A stretch of DNA of 28,656 bases from Wolbachia endosymbiont of Cylisticus convexus (GTDB lineage: Bacteria > Pseudomonadota > Alphaproteobacteria > Rickettsiales > Anaplasmataceae): contig NZ_QPIP01000011.1 of NCBI RefSeq assembly GCF_003344345.1, positions 1 through 28,656 of the forward strand. The letters are read 5' to 3'. This document shows positions 16,332 through 24,710 of the stretch, piece by piece (position 1 is the stretch's first letter; every line of letters begins with the position of its first letter). The position numbers and the translations under genes are program-made. Under the pieces are notes generated by a model. That model was given only the letters and a program-made list of their open reading frames with translations. It was not told the origin of the DNA and made no database searches.

Positions 16332-18662
16332 TTAGCGGTGGTGCGAGTTTTTGTCAGCATTTTCTCGTTCTGCTAATGTTTTTTCTAACCATTGATGTAT
16401 AGGTTTATCATGTTTTATTTGTCCCAGGAATGGATTTTTTGAATTTGTAACAAGAGTGCTTGCGATTTGTCGTGCTGGTCTTTTTAATCCTTTACCTGGC
16501 TTCCCTAATGCCTCTCTTAACTCGTTCATTACTTGACCAGCTGGATCAATAGGTTGACCAACTGGCTCATTACGAACCTTGTTAGAACTTACTTCAATTT
16601 TTTCCTCAGCTTCAAGCTCTCTATTTAACGTTTCCTTAAATTCATCGTTTCTACTTTTAAAAGCTGCCACTGTTTTTACATCTGCTAAATCGTCTTTTTG
16701 CAATTCAGACTGAATTTTCTCTGGTGTATTAAAACTAGTTTCTTTAACATCTTCGTTAATTCCTTCTTCAGACTCTTGTCCACTCCGGCGAGAGCTTTTC
16801 TGTGATCGAGTGTCACTACCTTGTTCAACATCTATCAAACTCTCCTTACTTCCATCAGTGTTCACCGAAGATAGAGGTTTGCCTCCATCGTTCTCTCTTT
16901 TTTCTACAATATTGCCTTGACCATATTTTTTGGATAGTTTTCCCTCTAGTGAATCCAGGTTTTGATTATCTTCTTTACCTTCAATTTTATCCTTTAGCCA
17001 CTTACGTATAGTGTCATATTGTTTACCTTCTCCTATCTTTTCTAAAACGTTTTCTGAGAATGAATCTTTAGAAATATTTTCTTTAGTAACCTGTTGTTCT
17101 GGTTCTGTTAATCCTCTATTTGATTTTTCCAATACTTCTTTTAGCTCACCCATCACTTGATCAGCTGGGTTAGTAGGTTGAGCGCTTTTTAGCTTTTCAT
17201 CGATTGACTCATTTGATGTTTTATGAGTTTCACTATCGTGATTCTCACTATTTTGTCCATGCTTTTGCGATGATTTGTCTTCCTTTTGGTGATTTAACTT
17301 CTCTTCCTCAAGCTTCTGGGTTAAATCTTCAGGATCCACTTTAGATTGTCCATGATTGGCATGAGTTGGAGATGAATAGCCCGAGTCACTTTTATTATTG
17401 AGCGCTGTAGTAGAAAGCAGCTGTCCATCTTCTTGTTGCGGAGTTTTAGGTTGTTGCTGATTATTAGGTGTTTGCTCACTTCTATCTGGTTTTCGGCTTC
17501 CAGGTACAGCATGCCCAAATGTAGCAAATGTAGGATTGTCATACCGTTCATCCTCTTGCCTATTATCTTGATTGTGGATCACAGACTTGGTGAAAATAGT
17601 ACTTTTTGAAGGATCAGAAGATGGAAATCTGTAGCCGTTTCCACCTGATAAAATAGTTTGCTGATAATCACCTTTTTGCTGATCATTAGGTAGTGAACTA
17701 GTTCTGAGCGGTGGTGGAGTTCTTTTGTTCTGTGAATTCTTCTCTGCAAGAGGGGACTGAAAGTTTTCTAAACTTTCTTTTCCGTCTGGTTTTCGGCTTC
17801 CAGGCACAGCATGTCCAAATGTAGCAAATGTAGGATTGTCATACCGCTCATCCTCTTGCCTATTATCTTGATTGTGGCTTAGTGTACGATGTGTTTGAAC
17901 ACCAATATTTTTACTGTTACTTTCTATAAAAGTTTCTGATGATTGTTGATTCTCTTGTTCTCGTCCTTGCCCTTTCTCCCTGAATTGTATTTGATATAAG
18001 AATAACCCACCTATTTTTACGTCTTTGTTTGCTTTTAATTCCTCTGCAGTAATACCATTACGTTCAGTAAGATCTACACCATCTTTATCAATCTTGATTT
18101 TGATGGTACATTTCTTTCCATTTTTATCATGCCAATTCAAAGTCATTTCATATGAACCATCAGTTACAACATAATGCCTTATTTTTTTCCCTCCTTCCTC
18201 GGCAACAAAACCGTGCATTCCGCTCTTTCCATCGCTGTGCAACGTTGAAAATCCCGAAATTCCATTCTTCTGACAAAAATCACTATTTAAAAACTCGCTG
18301 ATTTTAAACTCTTTTTTATTATCTTTCAATTCGATACTTGCGTGGTCACCGTATATTGAAATTTCTTTAACACCATCATTAACATCACCATAAATATACT
18401 CATTCAATATCTCTTTAGCTTTTCTTTGAAGCCCTTGTCTATCTTCTTTTATCTTGTTGTGTTCTTGAAGGATCACTTTACACGCTTCATTTTTGTCTTC
18501 ATCTTCATCCAAATTCCAGGTGGAGTGCTTTATTAGAAACTTTACTGCGTTAAAACCAACCCTAGAATTATAAATTGGATTGTCTTCCTTTTTTATTTCA
18601 TCAAATAAAGTAAAAAATCCTCGAATGAATTCGTGATACTGTTGTGTGTTTTGAGTATACAT
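16332..18662 (-). CDS. Large repeat-containing unknown protein with YEMT domain
   Basis: A 776-residue hydrophilic protein I do not recognise. Residues 1-100 are helical. Residues about 106-226 match the YEMT block of the gene at 13503 (DHASIEL, KISEFL, KKIRHYVVTDGSYEMTLNW, NGKKCTIKIKIDKDGVDL, GGLFLYQIQ). Residues 230-480 are Gln/Asn/Ser-rich and hold two near-identical 31-residue units (NQDNRQEDERYDNPTFATFG core) at about 262 and 362. Two longer C-terminal units begin NPADQVMGELKEVL (about 494) and DPAGQVMNELREAL (about 705) and each ends in a W-containing helix (IRKWLKDK, IHQWLEKT). The upstream start at 18716 is rejected because GGAGGG sits just before ATG 18662. No signal peptide or membrane segment. 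Secreted-effector status is possible but unproven. Confidence 0.8.
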   Translation of the reverse strand: MYTQNTQQYHEFIRGFFTLFDEIKKEDNPIYNSRVGFNAVKFLIKHSTWNLDEDEDKNEACKVILQEHNKIKEDRQGLQRKAKEILNEYIYGDVNDGVKEISIYGDHASIELKDNKKEFKISEFLNSDFCQKNGISGFSTLHSDGKSGMHGFVAEEGGKKIRHYVVTDGSYEMTLNWHDKNGKKCTIKIKIDKDGVDLTERNGITAEELKANKDVKIGGLFLYQIQFREKGQGREQENQQSSETFIESNSKNIGVQTHRTLSHNQDNRQEDERYDNPTFATFGHAVPGSRKPDGKESLENFQSPLAEKNSQNKRTPPPLRTSSLPNDQQKGDYQQTILSGGNGYRFPSSDPSKSTIFTKSVIHNQDNRQEDERYDNPTFATFGHAVPGSRKPDRSEQTPNNQQQPKTPQQEDGQLLSTTALNNKSDSGYSSPTHANHGQSKVDPEDLTQKLEEEKLNHQKEDKSSQKHGQNSENHDSETHKTSNESIDEKLKSAQPTNPADQVMGELKEVLEKSNRGLTEPEQQVTKENISKDSFSENVLEKIGEGKQYDTIRKWLKDKIEGKEDNQNLDSLEGKLSKKYGQGNIVEKRENDGGKPLSSVNTDGSKESLIDVEQGSDTRSQKSSRRSGQESEEGINEDVKETSFNTPEKIQSELQKDDLADVKTVAAFKSRNDEFKETLNRELEAEEKIEVSSNKVRNEPVGQPIDPAGQVMNELREALGKPGKGLKRPARQIASTLVTNSKNPFLGQIKHDKPIHQWLEKTLAERENADKNSHHR
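17486..17577 (-). repeat. 92-bp coding direct repeat, copy 2
   Basis: It matches 17786-17877 with about three substitutions, exactly 300 bp away, within the same reading frame. It encodes the unit with core QDNRQEDERYDNPTFATFGH followed by AVPGSRKPD. The low divergence points to a recent duplication or to gene conversion. Confidence 0.9.
17786..17877 (-). repeat. 92-bp coding direct repeat, copy 1
   Basis: Partner of 17486-17577; the three differences are T/C changes that leave the protein unit unchanged. The unit stands between different low-complexity sequences in the two places, so only the 92 bp was duplicated or kept alike. Confidence 0.9.
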
Positions 18663-18674
18663 ATTTTCCCTCCT
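18663..18674 (-). promoter_or_regulatory. Ribosome-binding site fixing the start at 18662
   Basis: The minus strand reads TTAGGAGGGAAAATATG; AGGAGGG is well spaced for ATG 18662. The upstream in-frame start at 18716 has no such site and would add 18 residues (MIIILAKAKRQRVIRREN) read from the leader. Confidence 0.65.
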
Positions 18675-18758
18675 AATAACCCTCTGCCTTTTAGCCTTAG
18701 CTAATATAATTATCAAGAGAATTGGTTGAGTTTTTATTAAAGGAGGTTGTATTGCTAA

Positions 18759-18975
18759 CCATACGCGTCAAGTTAAGGAAAAGTGGTATAAGAAAGGAGA
18801 GAAGCGGTAAAAATTATTTTAGATATTAAACAATAAAATTAGTAATTTATAGACTCTTTAAAAAAAATTATCTTATTTTAGATCAAAACTTCTCAAAAAA
18901 ATAAATATAACAAATAAGATACCTATCTTAAATGGTTGCTATATTGGGTGTATTCTCTTAACTTGACGCGTATGG
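18759..18975 (+). mobile_element. MITE with CCATACGCGTCAAGTTAAG ends, copy 1
   Basis: The left end CCATACGCGTCAAGTTAAGG and its exact inverse CTTAACTTGACGCGTATGG bound 217 bp without coding capacity. The flanks repeat TATTGCTAA(C), a 9-11 bp target duplication whose limits blur because it runs into the ends. The first 45 bp resemble the left end of the decayed IS at 9537, so it is likely a non-autonomous derivative. A second copy in opposite orientation lies at 26607-26807. It stands 97 bp upstream of the 18662 gene start and could affect its transcription. Confidence 0.85.
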
Positions 18976-19114
18976 TATTGCTAACGTGGTGACACTAGCT
19001 ATAGCTCCATCCTATGGCTTGTAAAAAAATCTGGATCAATCCCGTGACGCTGGAATGATAACTTAAAATATCACTTATAATTAGCTATAAACATATTTTT
19101 CAGCCTAAATTGCT
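18976..19114. other. Repeat-derived spacer downstream of the symporter
   Basis: It starts with the second copy of the MITE target duplication and contains CTGGATCAATCCCGTGACGC then TGGAATGAT (about 19031-19060), which resembles a diverged palindromic-repeat core. No gene is seen. Confidence 0.4.
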
Positions 19115-20457
19115 TTAGCTATAGCGCTTCTTTTGCAACTTCAAATATTTGTTACTCATAGTAAATACTTCTGGATCTTGAGAAGTGAGTTTGAGTATAG
19201 CAAATATGTTAATAAATAGCAAAGCAGCAATCGAGATATCAGCGATGTCCCAGAGTAACTTAACTCCACCGATTGCACCAAGTGGAATGATTAAGGTAAA
19301 AACTATAGTCCAGATTTTAGTGTATTTATTATGCATAGACACATAACGTATTGTTTGTTTTGAACAAAAAACCAAGTAAAAATAGTAGTAAAGGCAAAGC
19401 AAAACATTATGGCCATAATTAAACAGTCAATATAGGGCCAATTCATAGCTTTTCTAAAAGCAAATATGCACATGTTAGTGCTCTCTAAATCAGTAATCCA
19501 AGAATCTGTGACAAGTAGTACCATTGTCGTAATGAACACTATAAGTGCAACTATAAAAGGCGATATTATTGTGATTAGGCTCTGCTCAATGATAAATTTA
19601 TTATTGTTTTTCTTAGGAACAATTGAAGAGTGAACGATACCTTCGAGGCCAAGCCCTATATCTGTTGCAAAAATACCTCGCAGAGTTCCTACTTGAATAA
19701 TAGTCAACATTTCTAAAATCAAACCCAAAGATAAACCAGAGTTAAAGCTACTAGTTGTAAAAAAAGTGCTTGTTATTAGTTTTAGAGAAGGAAGAATATT
19801 TTCACTAAACTTAAATAATATGATACCGCAAAGTGTGAGGTAACTCACCGTCATTATCGGTATCATAGCCGATATAAAAATTTTAATTTTTTTTAAACTG
19901 AGAGCTGTAACAATAAAAAATATTATAGCCATTACAATGCCGCCAATGACTACAGGTACATCTACCATGCTGAGTGGTATTGATAGAGAATTTACTTGAA
20001 CAAGGTTACCAACTGTTATTGAAGCTATTATCATAACAACTAGAAACACAATTGTAGCTTTGCTAGAGTTAAATGCATCAATTATGTAGGCTATAGGGCC
20101 ACCTATAAACCGTCCATTTTTTTCCTTTCTGGTTTTTATACTTAGATAACAAGTAACATATTTTATCACAGAAGTGATAACAATAATTATTACCATCCAT
20201 AAAATAGAGCCCGGTCCTCCGGTTTTTAGAGCAACAGCAGTTCCTGAAATATTTCCTACTCCTAAATTTCCTCCTAAGATTGTAAACAGGGCAGCTATAG
20301 AAGAAAATTTATTTCCTCCTTTTTTAGCTCCAAGGAGTGAAAGGGCGTATGGTAATCTAAATATCTGTAACCATTTTAATTTAACCGATAAGTAAACACC
20401 AGCGATTAGTATGAGTAATATTGTTGGCAGTAATAAAACAAACTTTACTGTATCCAT
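19115..20457 (-). pseudogene. Sodium/alanine-type symporter (AGCS family), frameshifted
   Basis: An AGCS-family Na+:amino-acid symporter of about 445 residues with multiple hydrophobic helices. Seen are LGAKKGGNKFSSIAALFTIL, GGNLGVGNISGTAVAL and GGPGSILWM, GIFATDIGLGLEGI, and FAFTTIFTWFF in the first frame (20457 to 19303, 384 codons), then KYTKIWTIVFTLIIPLGAIG and LLWDIADISIAALLFINIFA in the next (to 19115). The switch falls at a coding-strand T6 run (19366-19371); one more T would join TWFF to CSKQTIRY in a single frame. This looks like a one-base loss in a homopolymer. The truncated form lacks the last two helices and is probably inactive, unless slippage rescues it. Substrate (alanine or glycine) not determinable. 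Confidence 0.85.
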
Positions 20458-20544
20458 CTGTAAAAGTCAGATTTTCACTTGAGTATACAACAAAAGTTGA
20501 AAATACCTAACCTATTTTTTGTTTCTGCATCCTAGCACTATTAT

Positions 20545-20580
20545 CTTGCCATTCAAGTAGCTGATACTGGGACCAGTTTT
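20545..20580. repeat. Palindromic repeat, left-part copy
   Basis: CTTGCCATTCAAGTAGCTGA then TACTGGGACCAGTTTT matches the left ends of the copies at 2767 and 4617. It stops where the IS fragment begins, so it was probably cut by that insertion. Confidence 0.65.
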
Positions 20581-20584
20581 CTAT

Positions 20585-20680
20585 GTCAAAAATTTCCTTA
20601 AAAGACAAATACAGAAAAACAAGAATATCAACTTTGAGTGCACTAAATTTGCTCATTTTCTCTTAACTTGACGCATATGC
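20585..20680 (+). mobile_element. Solo 3' fragment of the IS4-like element
   Basis: The codons read ISLKDKYRKTRISTLSALNL then LIFS and a stop, followed at once by TTAACTTGACGCATATG, the right terminal repeat. The same order is found at 10253-10338, and this copy keeps a cleaner coding end. The rest of the element is missing. Confidence 0.75.
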
Positions 20681-20778
20681 TTTTTTGAACATTTTCAACA
20701 TTCCCTCATTAATCTAACTCTATTCAGATTAACTTCATAATGTTTCACAGGGGGATCTTTAAGAATTTAACAATATAC

Positions 20779-20798
20779 CGTGGTATCTAGACACCACG
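20779..20798. repeat. Short hairpin CGTGGT/ACCACG
   Basis: CGTGGT (20779-20784) pairs with ACCACG (20793-20798) across an 8-base loop (ATCTAGAC). There is no T-run after it, so it does not look like an intrinsic terminator; it may be another small palindromic repeat. Confidence 0.4.
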
Positions 20799-20990
20799 AT
20801 ATCACAAACACTCAAGCAAGAAAAAGGAGTTTTTGCTCTGGTACTTAGTTTACTATATACCCCATATTGCAATAGTTGTGGTCAAGGCACTGGAATCTGG
20901 TAGGCCTAAATGCAGTATTCATACAGTTATGCTATAGCTTATAAAGATGACAAAGCTTCAAAAAAAAGGCTAATATAGTGAAAAAGCTTT

Positions 20991-21785
20991 ATGAAAATCA
21001 GAGTTGGAGTAATAGGCTGCTTAGGCAGAATGGGTAAGAAAATACTCAATGAATTAATTACGAATACCAAAGTGGAAATAGCAGGTGCTGTTGCCCGCTT
21101 GGGCAGTGAGTGTATAGGCTTAGATGTTGGGCCTATTGTAGGCCATAGCTCTGGTTTGGGAATCAAAGTTACAAGTTCTATTAATGTTGTATTTGAGTTA
21201 TCCGATGTTGTGATAGATTTTACAACTAAAGAATGTATGCTAGACTGTCTTAGGGCGGCTGTGAAATTTAAAAAACCGCTAGTTAGTGGCACAACTGGAA
21301 TAGGAGGTCTCAATTTAAAAGAATATGCTACTGAAGTTCCAATATTATGGTCAGCAAATATGAGTGTTGGAGTTAATGTGTTACTGAAATTGGTAAAAAA
21401 AGCCGCTAAGCTTTTAGGTAATGAATATGACGTTGAAATTTGGGAAATGCATCACAATTTAAAAAAGGATTCACCATCTGGAACAGCTATAGAGTTTGGT
21501 AAAGCAATTGCTAACGCTTCAAAAGTGGATTTTGAGCTCAATCAGTGTTCACATAATAATTCAAATATAAGAGGGAAGGGGGGAATAGGTTTTGCAGTAT
21601 CTCGTGGAGGTGGAGTAATAGGAGATCATAGTGTCATGTTTGTCAATTCCGATGAACGAGTAGAATTAAATCACAAAGCAATTGATCGAACAACATTTGC
21701 TAGAGGGGCTATTCAAGCAGCAATATGGCTATACGAGAATAAAAAGGAAATTCCAGGGCTCTATTCAATGCAGGATGTGATATGA
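20991..21785 (+). CDS. dapB: 4-hydroxy-tetrahydrodipicolinate reductase
   Basis: DapB reduces the DapA product with NAD(P)H in the lysine/DAP pathway. The 264-residue protein has the N-terminal nucleotide-binding [27 protein letters not shown] (99-104), SANMSVGVN (121-129) and the catalytic block [15 protein letters not shown] with His154/His155 and Lys158, all standard. It supplies the meso-DAP branch used by MurE elsewhere in the window. Its stop overlaps the pstB start as ATGA, implying coupled translation with an unrelated transporter subunit. Confidence 0.96.
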   Translation: MKIRVGVIGCLGRMGKKILNELITNTKVEIAGAVARLGSECIGLDVGPIVGHSSGLGIKVTSSINVVFELSDVVIDFTTKECMLDCLRAAVKFKKPLVSGTTGIGGLNLKEYATEVPILWSANMSVGVNVLLKLVKKAAKLLGNEYDVEIWEMHHNLKKDSPSGTAIEFGKAIANASKVDFELNQCSHNNSNIRGKGGIGFAVSRGGGVIGDHSVMFVNSDERVELNHKAIDRTTFARGAIQAAIWLYENKKEIPGLYSMQDVI

Positions 21786-22540
21786 GCAATACATACGCTT
21801 TCGTTAAAAATTTAAATCTTTGGTATGGCTCTAAGCAAGTTTTATTCGATATAAATTTGAACATTTGCAAAAAGAAAGTCACAACTTTCATCGGACCTTC
21901 TGGGTGCGGTAAATCGACATTTTTGCGTTGTTTTAATCGTATGAATGATTACGTACCTGGATGTAAAGCGACTGGTGAGCTGGCAATCGATGGGTTGGGT
22001 AATATATATTCACGTGATATGGATGTTGTATTGCTCAGAGCAAAAGTTGGTATGGTATTTCAAAAGCCCAATCCTTTTCCAAAGTCAATATATGATAATG
22101 TTGCTTATGGGCCTAAATTGCACAGCATGGTGAAAAATAAGCAAAAATTAGATGAAATAGTGGAAGGTAGTTTAACTAAAGTTGGTTTATGGGAAGAGTT
22201 GAAAGATAGATTGCAAGATAGTGCACTCAATTTATCTGGTGGCCAGCAACAAAGATTATGCATTGCTCGTGCAATTTCAATAAAGCCAACTATTTTATTA
22301 ATGGATGAACCATGTTCTGCTCTTGATCCAATGGCAACCAATGCAATCGAAAATCTTATACAAGAGTTGAAATTGAGGTTCACCATAATTATGGTAACTC
22401 ATTCAATGAAGCAAGCTAAGAAATTATCTGATAGTATAATTTTTTTCTGCAACGGCAAGATTGTTGAATCCGGAAGTACTCAAGAAATATTTGAAAATGC
22501 TCAATCTCCCTTAACGAAGGAGTATATCCTAGATCATTAA
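21782..22540 (+). CDS. pstB: Phosphate ABC transporter ATP-binding protein
   Basis: PstB is the ATPase of the PstSCAB high-affinity phosphate importer, bound to the inner face of the membrane. In 252 residues it shows Walker [10 protein letters not shown] (38-46), the PstB-typical RCFNRMND just after it, the Q-loop VFQKPNPFP, the signature LSGGQQQR (151-158), Walker [13 protein letters not shown] and the switch His in VTHSMKQA. The other pst genes are not in the window, so the operon is split or dispersed. It overlaps dapB by 4 bp. Intact. Confidence 0.95.
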   Translation: MSNTYAFVKNLNLWYGSKQVLFDINLNICKKKVTTFIGPSGCGKSTFLRCFNRMNDYVPGCKATGELAIDGLGNIYSRDMDVVLLRAKVGMVFQKPNPFPKSIYDNVAYGPKLHSMVKNKQKLDEIVEGSLTKVGLWEELKDRLQDSALNLSGGQQQRLCIARAISIKPTILLMDEPCSALDPMATNAIENLIQELKLRFTIIMVTHSMKQAKKLSDSIIFFCNGKIVESGSTQEIFENAQSPLTKEYILDH

Positions 22541-22656
22541 AAGCCTATCATAAAAAAACGCTCTGGAATTATATAATTAAATCCATTCAGAAAAAAAAGT
22601 TGACTTTTCGTGGCAACATATTAGTAGTTAATTCAAGTTTTTATAGAGGTAACTGT

Positions 22657-23427
22657 ATGCCTAAAGCAGAACAACAAAATTTTCATAGATGGTTAAGGAA
22701 AGGTAATCAGGACGCTCTGAAGGTAGTATCAAAAGATAATTTACTGAAAGTTTTTACTACTATGAATGTAACTACAGAATTCCTAAATGGCGAAAAACAT
22801 ACTCTAACACCGCTTGGCTATGCTATAAGTATTAATGGTCAATATGGTATTCAGGCCATTTTAGATGCAGCTAGAGTAAAGAATGCATTAAAAGAAGTTC
22901 TTACTACTGCAAGTACAAGTATAGAGTTTCCAAATGGTGTAATAAAACATACTCTAACACCGCTTGGCTATGCTATAGGTACTAATAGTCAGCGAAGCAT
23001 TAATGCCATTTTAGACGCAGCTAGAGCGGGAAATATATTAAAAGAAGTTCTTACTACTGCGGGTGCAAGTGTGGAGTTTCTACATGGTATAAAACATATT
23101 CTAACACCGCTTAGCTATGCTATAGGTACTAATAATCAGCAAAGCATTAATGCCATTTTAGATGCAGCTAGAGCGGGAAATATATTAAAAGAAGTTCTTA
23201 CTACTGCGGGTGCAAGTGTGGAGTTTCCAAATGGTAAAAAATATACTATAGCACCGCTGAGCCATGCTGTAAGTATTAATAATCAGCAAAGCATTGGTAC
23301 CATTTTAGATGTGGCTAGAGTGGAGAATATGTTAAAAGAAGTTCTTATTACTGTGAATGCAAATGTAGAATTTCCAAATGGTGAAAAACGTGCTATAATA
23401 CCGCTTGGTCCATGCTATAGGTATTAG
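22657..23427 (+). CDS. Ankyrin-like tandem-repeat protein with a late frameshift
   Basis: From ATG 22657 (MPKAEQQNFHRWLRKGNQDA) there are about five tandem units of 49-50 residues, starting near 22747, 22891, 23041, 23188 and 23335. Each reads like LKEVLTTAGASVEFPNG, then TLTPLGYAIGTNNQQSINAI and LDAAR. The TPLxYAI...N...I.AILDA part resembles an ankyrin repeat with a long insertion; this is a resemblance, not a firm family call. The frame ends early with GPCYRY. Removing one base near 23408-23412 continues the unit (HAIGIS, TLDAALVQSEEVF) to a stop at 23506, so the printed end reflects a 1-bp insertion. The upstream TTG 22600 is rejected; AGAGG precedes ATG 22657. Likely a protein-interaction role. 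Confidence 0.75.
   Translation: MPKAEQQNFHRWLRKGNQDALKVVSKDNLLKVFTTMNVTTEFLNGEKHTLTPLGYAISINGQYGIQAILDAARVKNALKEVLTTASTSIEFPNGVIKHTLTPLGYAIGTNSQRSINAILDAARAGNILKEVLTTAGASVEFLHGIKHILTPLSYAIGTNNQQSINAILDAARAGNILKEVLTTAGASVEFPNGKKYTIAPLSHAVSINNQQSIGTILDVARVENMLKEVLITVNANVEFPNGEKRAIIPLGPCYRY
22891..23400 (+). repeat. Coding tandem repeats, 147-150 bp period
   Basis: The word AAAGAAGTTCTTACTACTGC starts at 22891, 23041 and 23188, with a variant at 23335, giving periods of 150, 147 and 147 bp. The third and fourth junctions (about 22999-23080 and 23146-23227) are almost identical at the DNA level, showing recent unit duplication or conversion. Confidence 0.85.
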
Positions 23428-23492
23428 CAGGGCTACTTTAGATGCAGCTTTGGTACAATCAGAAGAAGTTTTTGTTACTAAATGCTGCAGTG

Positions 23493-24668
23493 CTAACAAG
23501 CGGTAGCTGTACACAAATTTTTGATAATTTCATTGGCAATAATACGGCTTTCAAAATTAATGCTTATTATATCAGATAGTGAGTTAATATCAGCGTGCTT
23601 GTCAAAATTTTCTATTGTTGATTTTACTACCTCTACTATTTCTAAAAAGCCGATTCGTGATTTCAAGAATTCATTAACAGCTATCTCATTTGCAGCATTG
23701 AAAACAATACTATTTGTATGTGGAGAGGAAGAATTCAACACTTCCATACTGAGCTTTAGTGCAGGAAAACGTTTGTGGTCTGGTTCTTGAAAGGTTAATT
23801 TTTCTTGCTTTGTTAAATCTAATTTACGATTTAAAGCCGATCTTTCTGGCCAAGACAAAGCATATCCAATAGGAATTGCCATGTCAGTTTCTGCAAGCAC
23901 AGCAAAGCTGAAACCATCCTGATAAACTACAACTCCATGTACTATCGATTCAGGGTGAACTACTGCTTCAATTCTATTTGGGCTGATATTGAATAAATAA
24001 TGTGCTTCTATTATTTCTAGTGCCTTATTCATCATTGTTGCACTATCAACTGAGATTTTCTTTCCCATGTTCCAAGTAGGGTGACTTAGAGCCTGATTTA
24101 CTGTAATATTTTTTAATTGTTCAAGGCTATAATTTAAAAATGGTCCACCAGAGGCAGTGAGTATAATCTTTTCTACACATTTATCATCATTTTGCAAAAC
24201 TTGAAAAATTGCGTTGTGCTCAGAGTCAATAGGGATTATTTGTACGTTTTTTTCTTGAGCTTTTTTAAGCAGTAACTTGCCACCACAAATAATGCTTTCT
24301 TTATTTGCCAGTGCAATAACTTTAGTATCGCTTTCTATAACCTGCATAACCGGCTCAAGGCCTGCGATGCCAACTATTGCAATAACTGAGAGATCAACAG
24401 GTAGAGAAGCAATATTTGCTAGACCTGGAGCACCAACTTCTACTTTGACGTTTGTACCAAACAGATCTTCTTTTAAATCTTTGTAAAGCCTTTCATCAGA
24501 AATGGCAACATATTTTGCATTAAGCAGTTTTGCTTGGTGTGCTAACAGAGCAAAACTTGAACAGGCACTCAGTGCTTCTACCTGACATTCTTCTTTTCTC
24601 TTTGAGAGCAAATCTACAGTCTTTTTTCCAATGCTTCCTGTTGATCCTAAAACTGAAACTTTTTTCAC
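23493..24668 (-). CDS. dxr: 1-deoxy-D-xylulose 5-phosphate reductoisomerase
   Basis: Dxr makes 2-C-methyl-D-erythritol 4-phosphate with NADPH, the second step of the MEP isoprenoid pathway. The 391-residue protein opens with VSVLGSTGSIGKKT (4-17), then ALANKESIICGG, the metal-binding IPIDSEHNAIFQ, LTASGGPF, HPTWNMGKKISVDSATMMNK and VHPESIVHG, all matching the family. The 3' end converges on the ankyrin-like gene; its stop (23493) overlaps that gene's frameshifted tail. A small unknown gene lies 42 bp upstream on the same strand. Intact. Confidence 0.97.
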   Translation of the reverse strand: MKKVSVLGSTGSIGKKTVDLLSKRKEECQVEALSACSSFALLAHQAKLLNAKYVAISDERLYKDLKEDLFGTNVKVEVGAPGLANIASLPVDLSVIAIVGIAGLEPVMQVIESDTKVIALANKESIICGGKLLLKKAQEKNVQIIPIDSEHNAIFQVLQNDDKCVEKIILTASGGPFLNYSLEQLKNITVNQALSHPTWNMGKKISVDSATMMNKALEIIEAHYLFNISPNRIEAVVHPESIVHGVVVYQDGFSFAVLAETDMAIPIGYALSWPERSALNRKLDLTKQEKLTFQEPDHKRFPALKLSMEVLNSSSPHTNSIVFNAANEIAVNEFLKSRIGFLEIVEVVKSTIENFDKHADINSLSDIISINFESRIIANEIIKNLCTATAC

Positions 24669-24710
24669 TAAGACAAATTCATACTTAACTATAATAAAAT
24701 CTTCTTTCCA

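Larger units (their letters stand above)
20458..20990. other. Intergenic mosaic of repeat fragments before dapB
   Basis: These 533 bp hold, in order, a left-hand piece of the palindromic repeat (20545-20580), a solo 3' end of the IS4-like element (20585-20680), a hairpin at 20779-20798, and a diverged right-hand piece of the palindromic repeat (about 20870-20940). No intact gene is seen. A promoter for dapB must lie in or near this mosaic but I could not single one out. Confidence 0.6.

Noticed and set aside
20939..21313. 124-codon minus-strand open frame over the dapB start
   Set aside because: Antisense shadow of the conserved dapB N-terminus.
22600..22656. TTG start for the ankyrin-like gene
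   Set aside because: The added residues are unrelated to the repeat units, and AGAGG precedes ATG 22657. The same TTGACT could be read as a -35 box, but no good -10 box follows at the right distance.
22747..23400. Regular repeats as a CRISPR array
   Set aside because: The period is 147-150 bp, the units are translated in one frame, and there are no unique spacers between short constant repeats.
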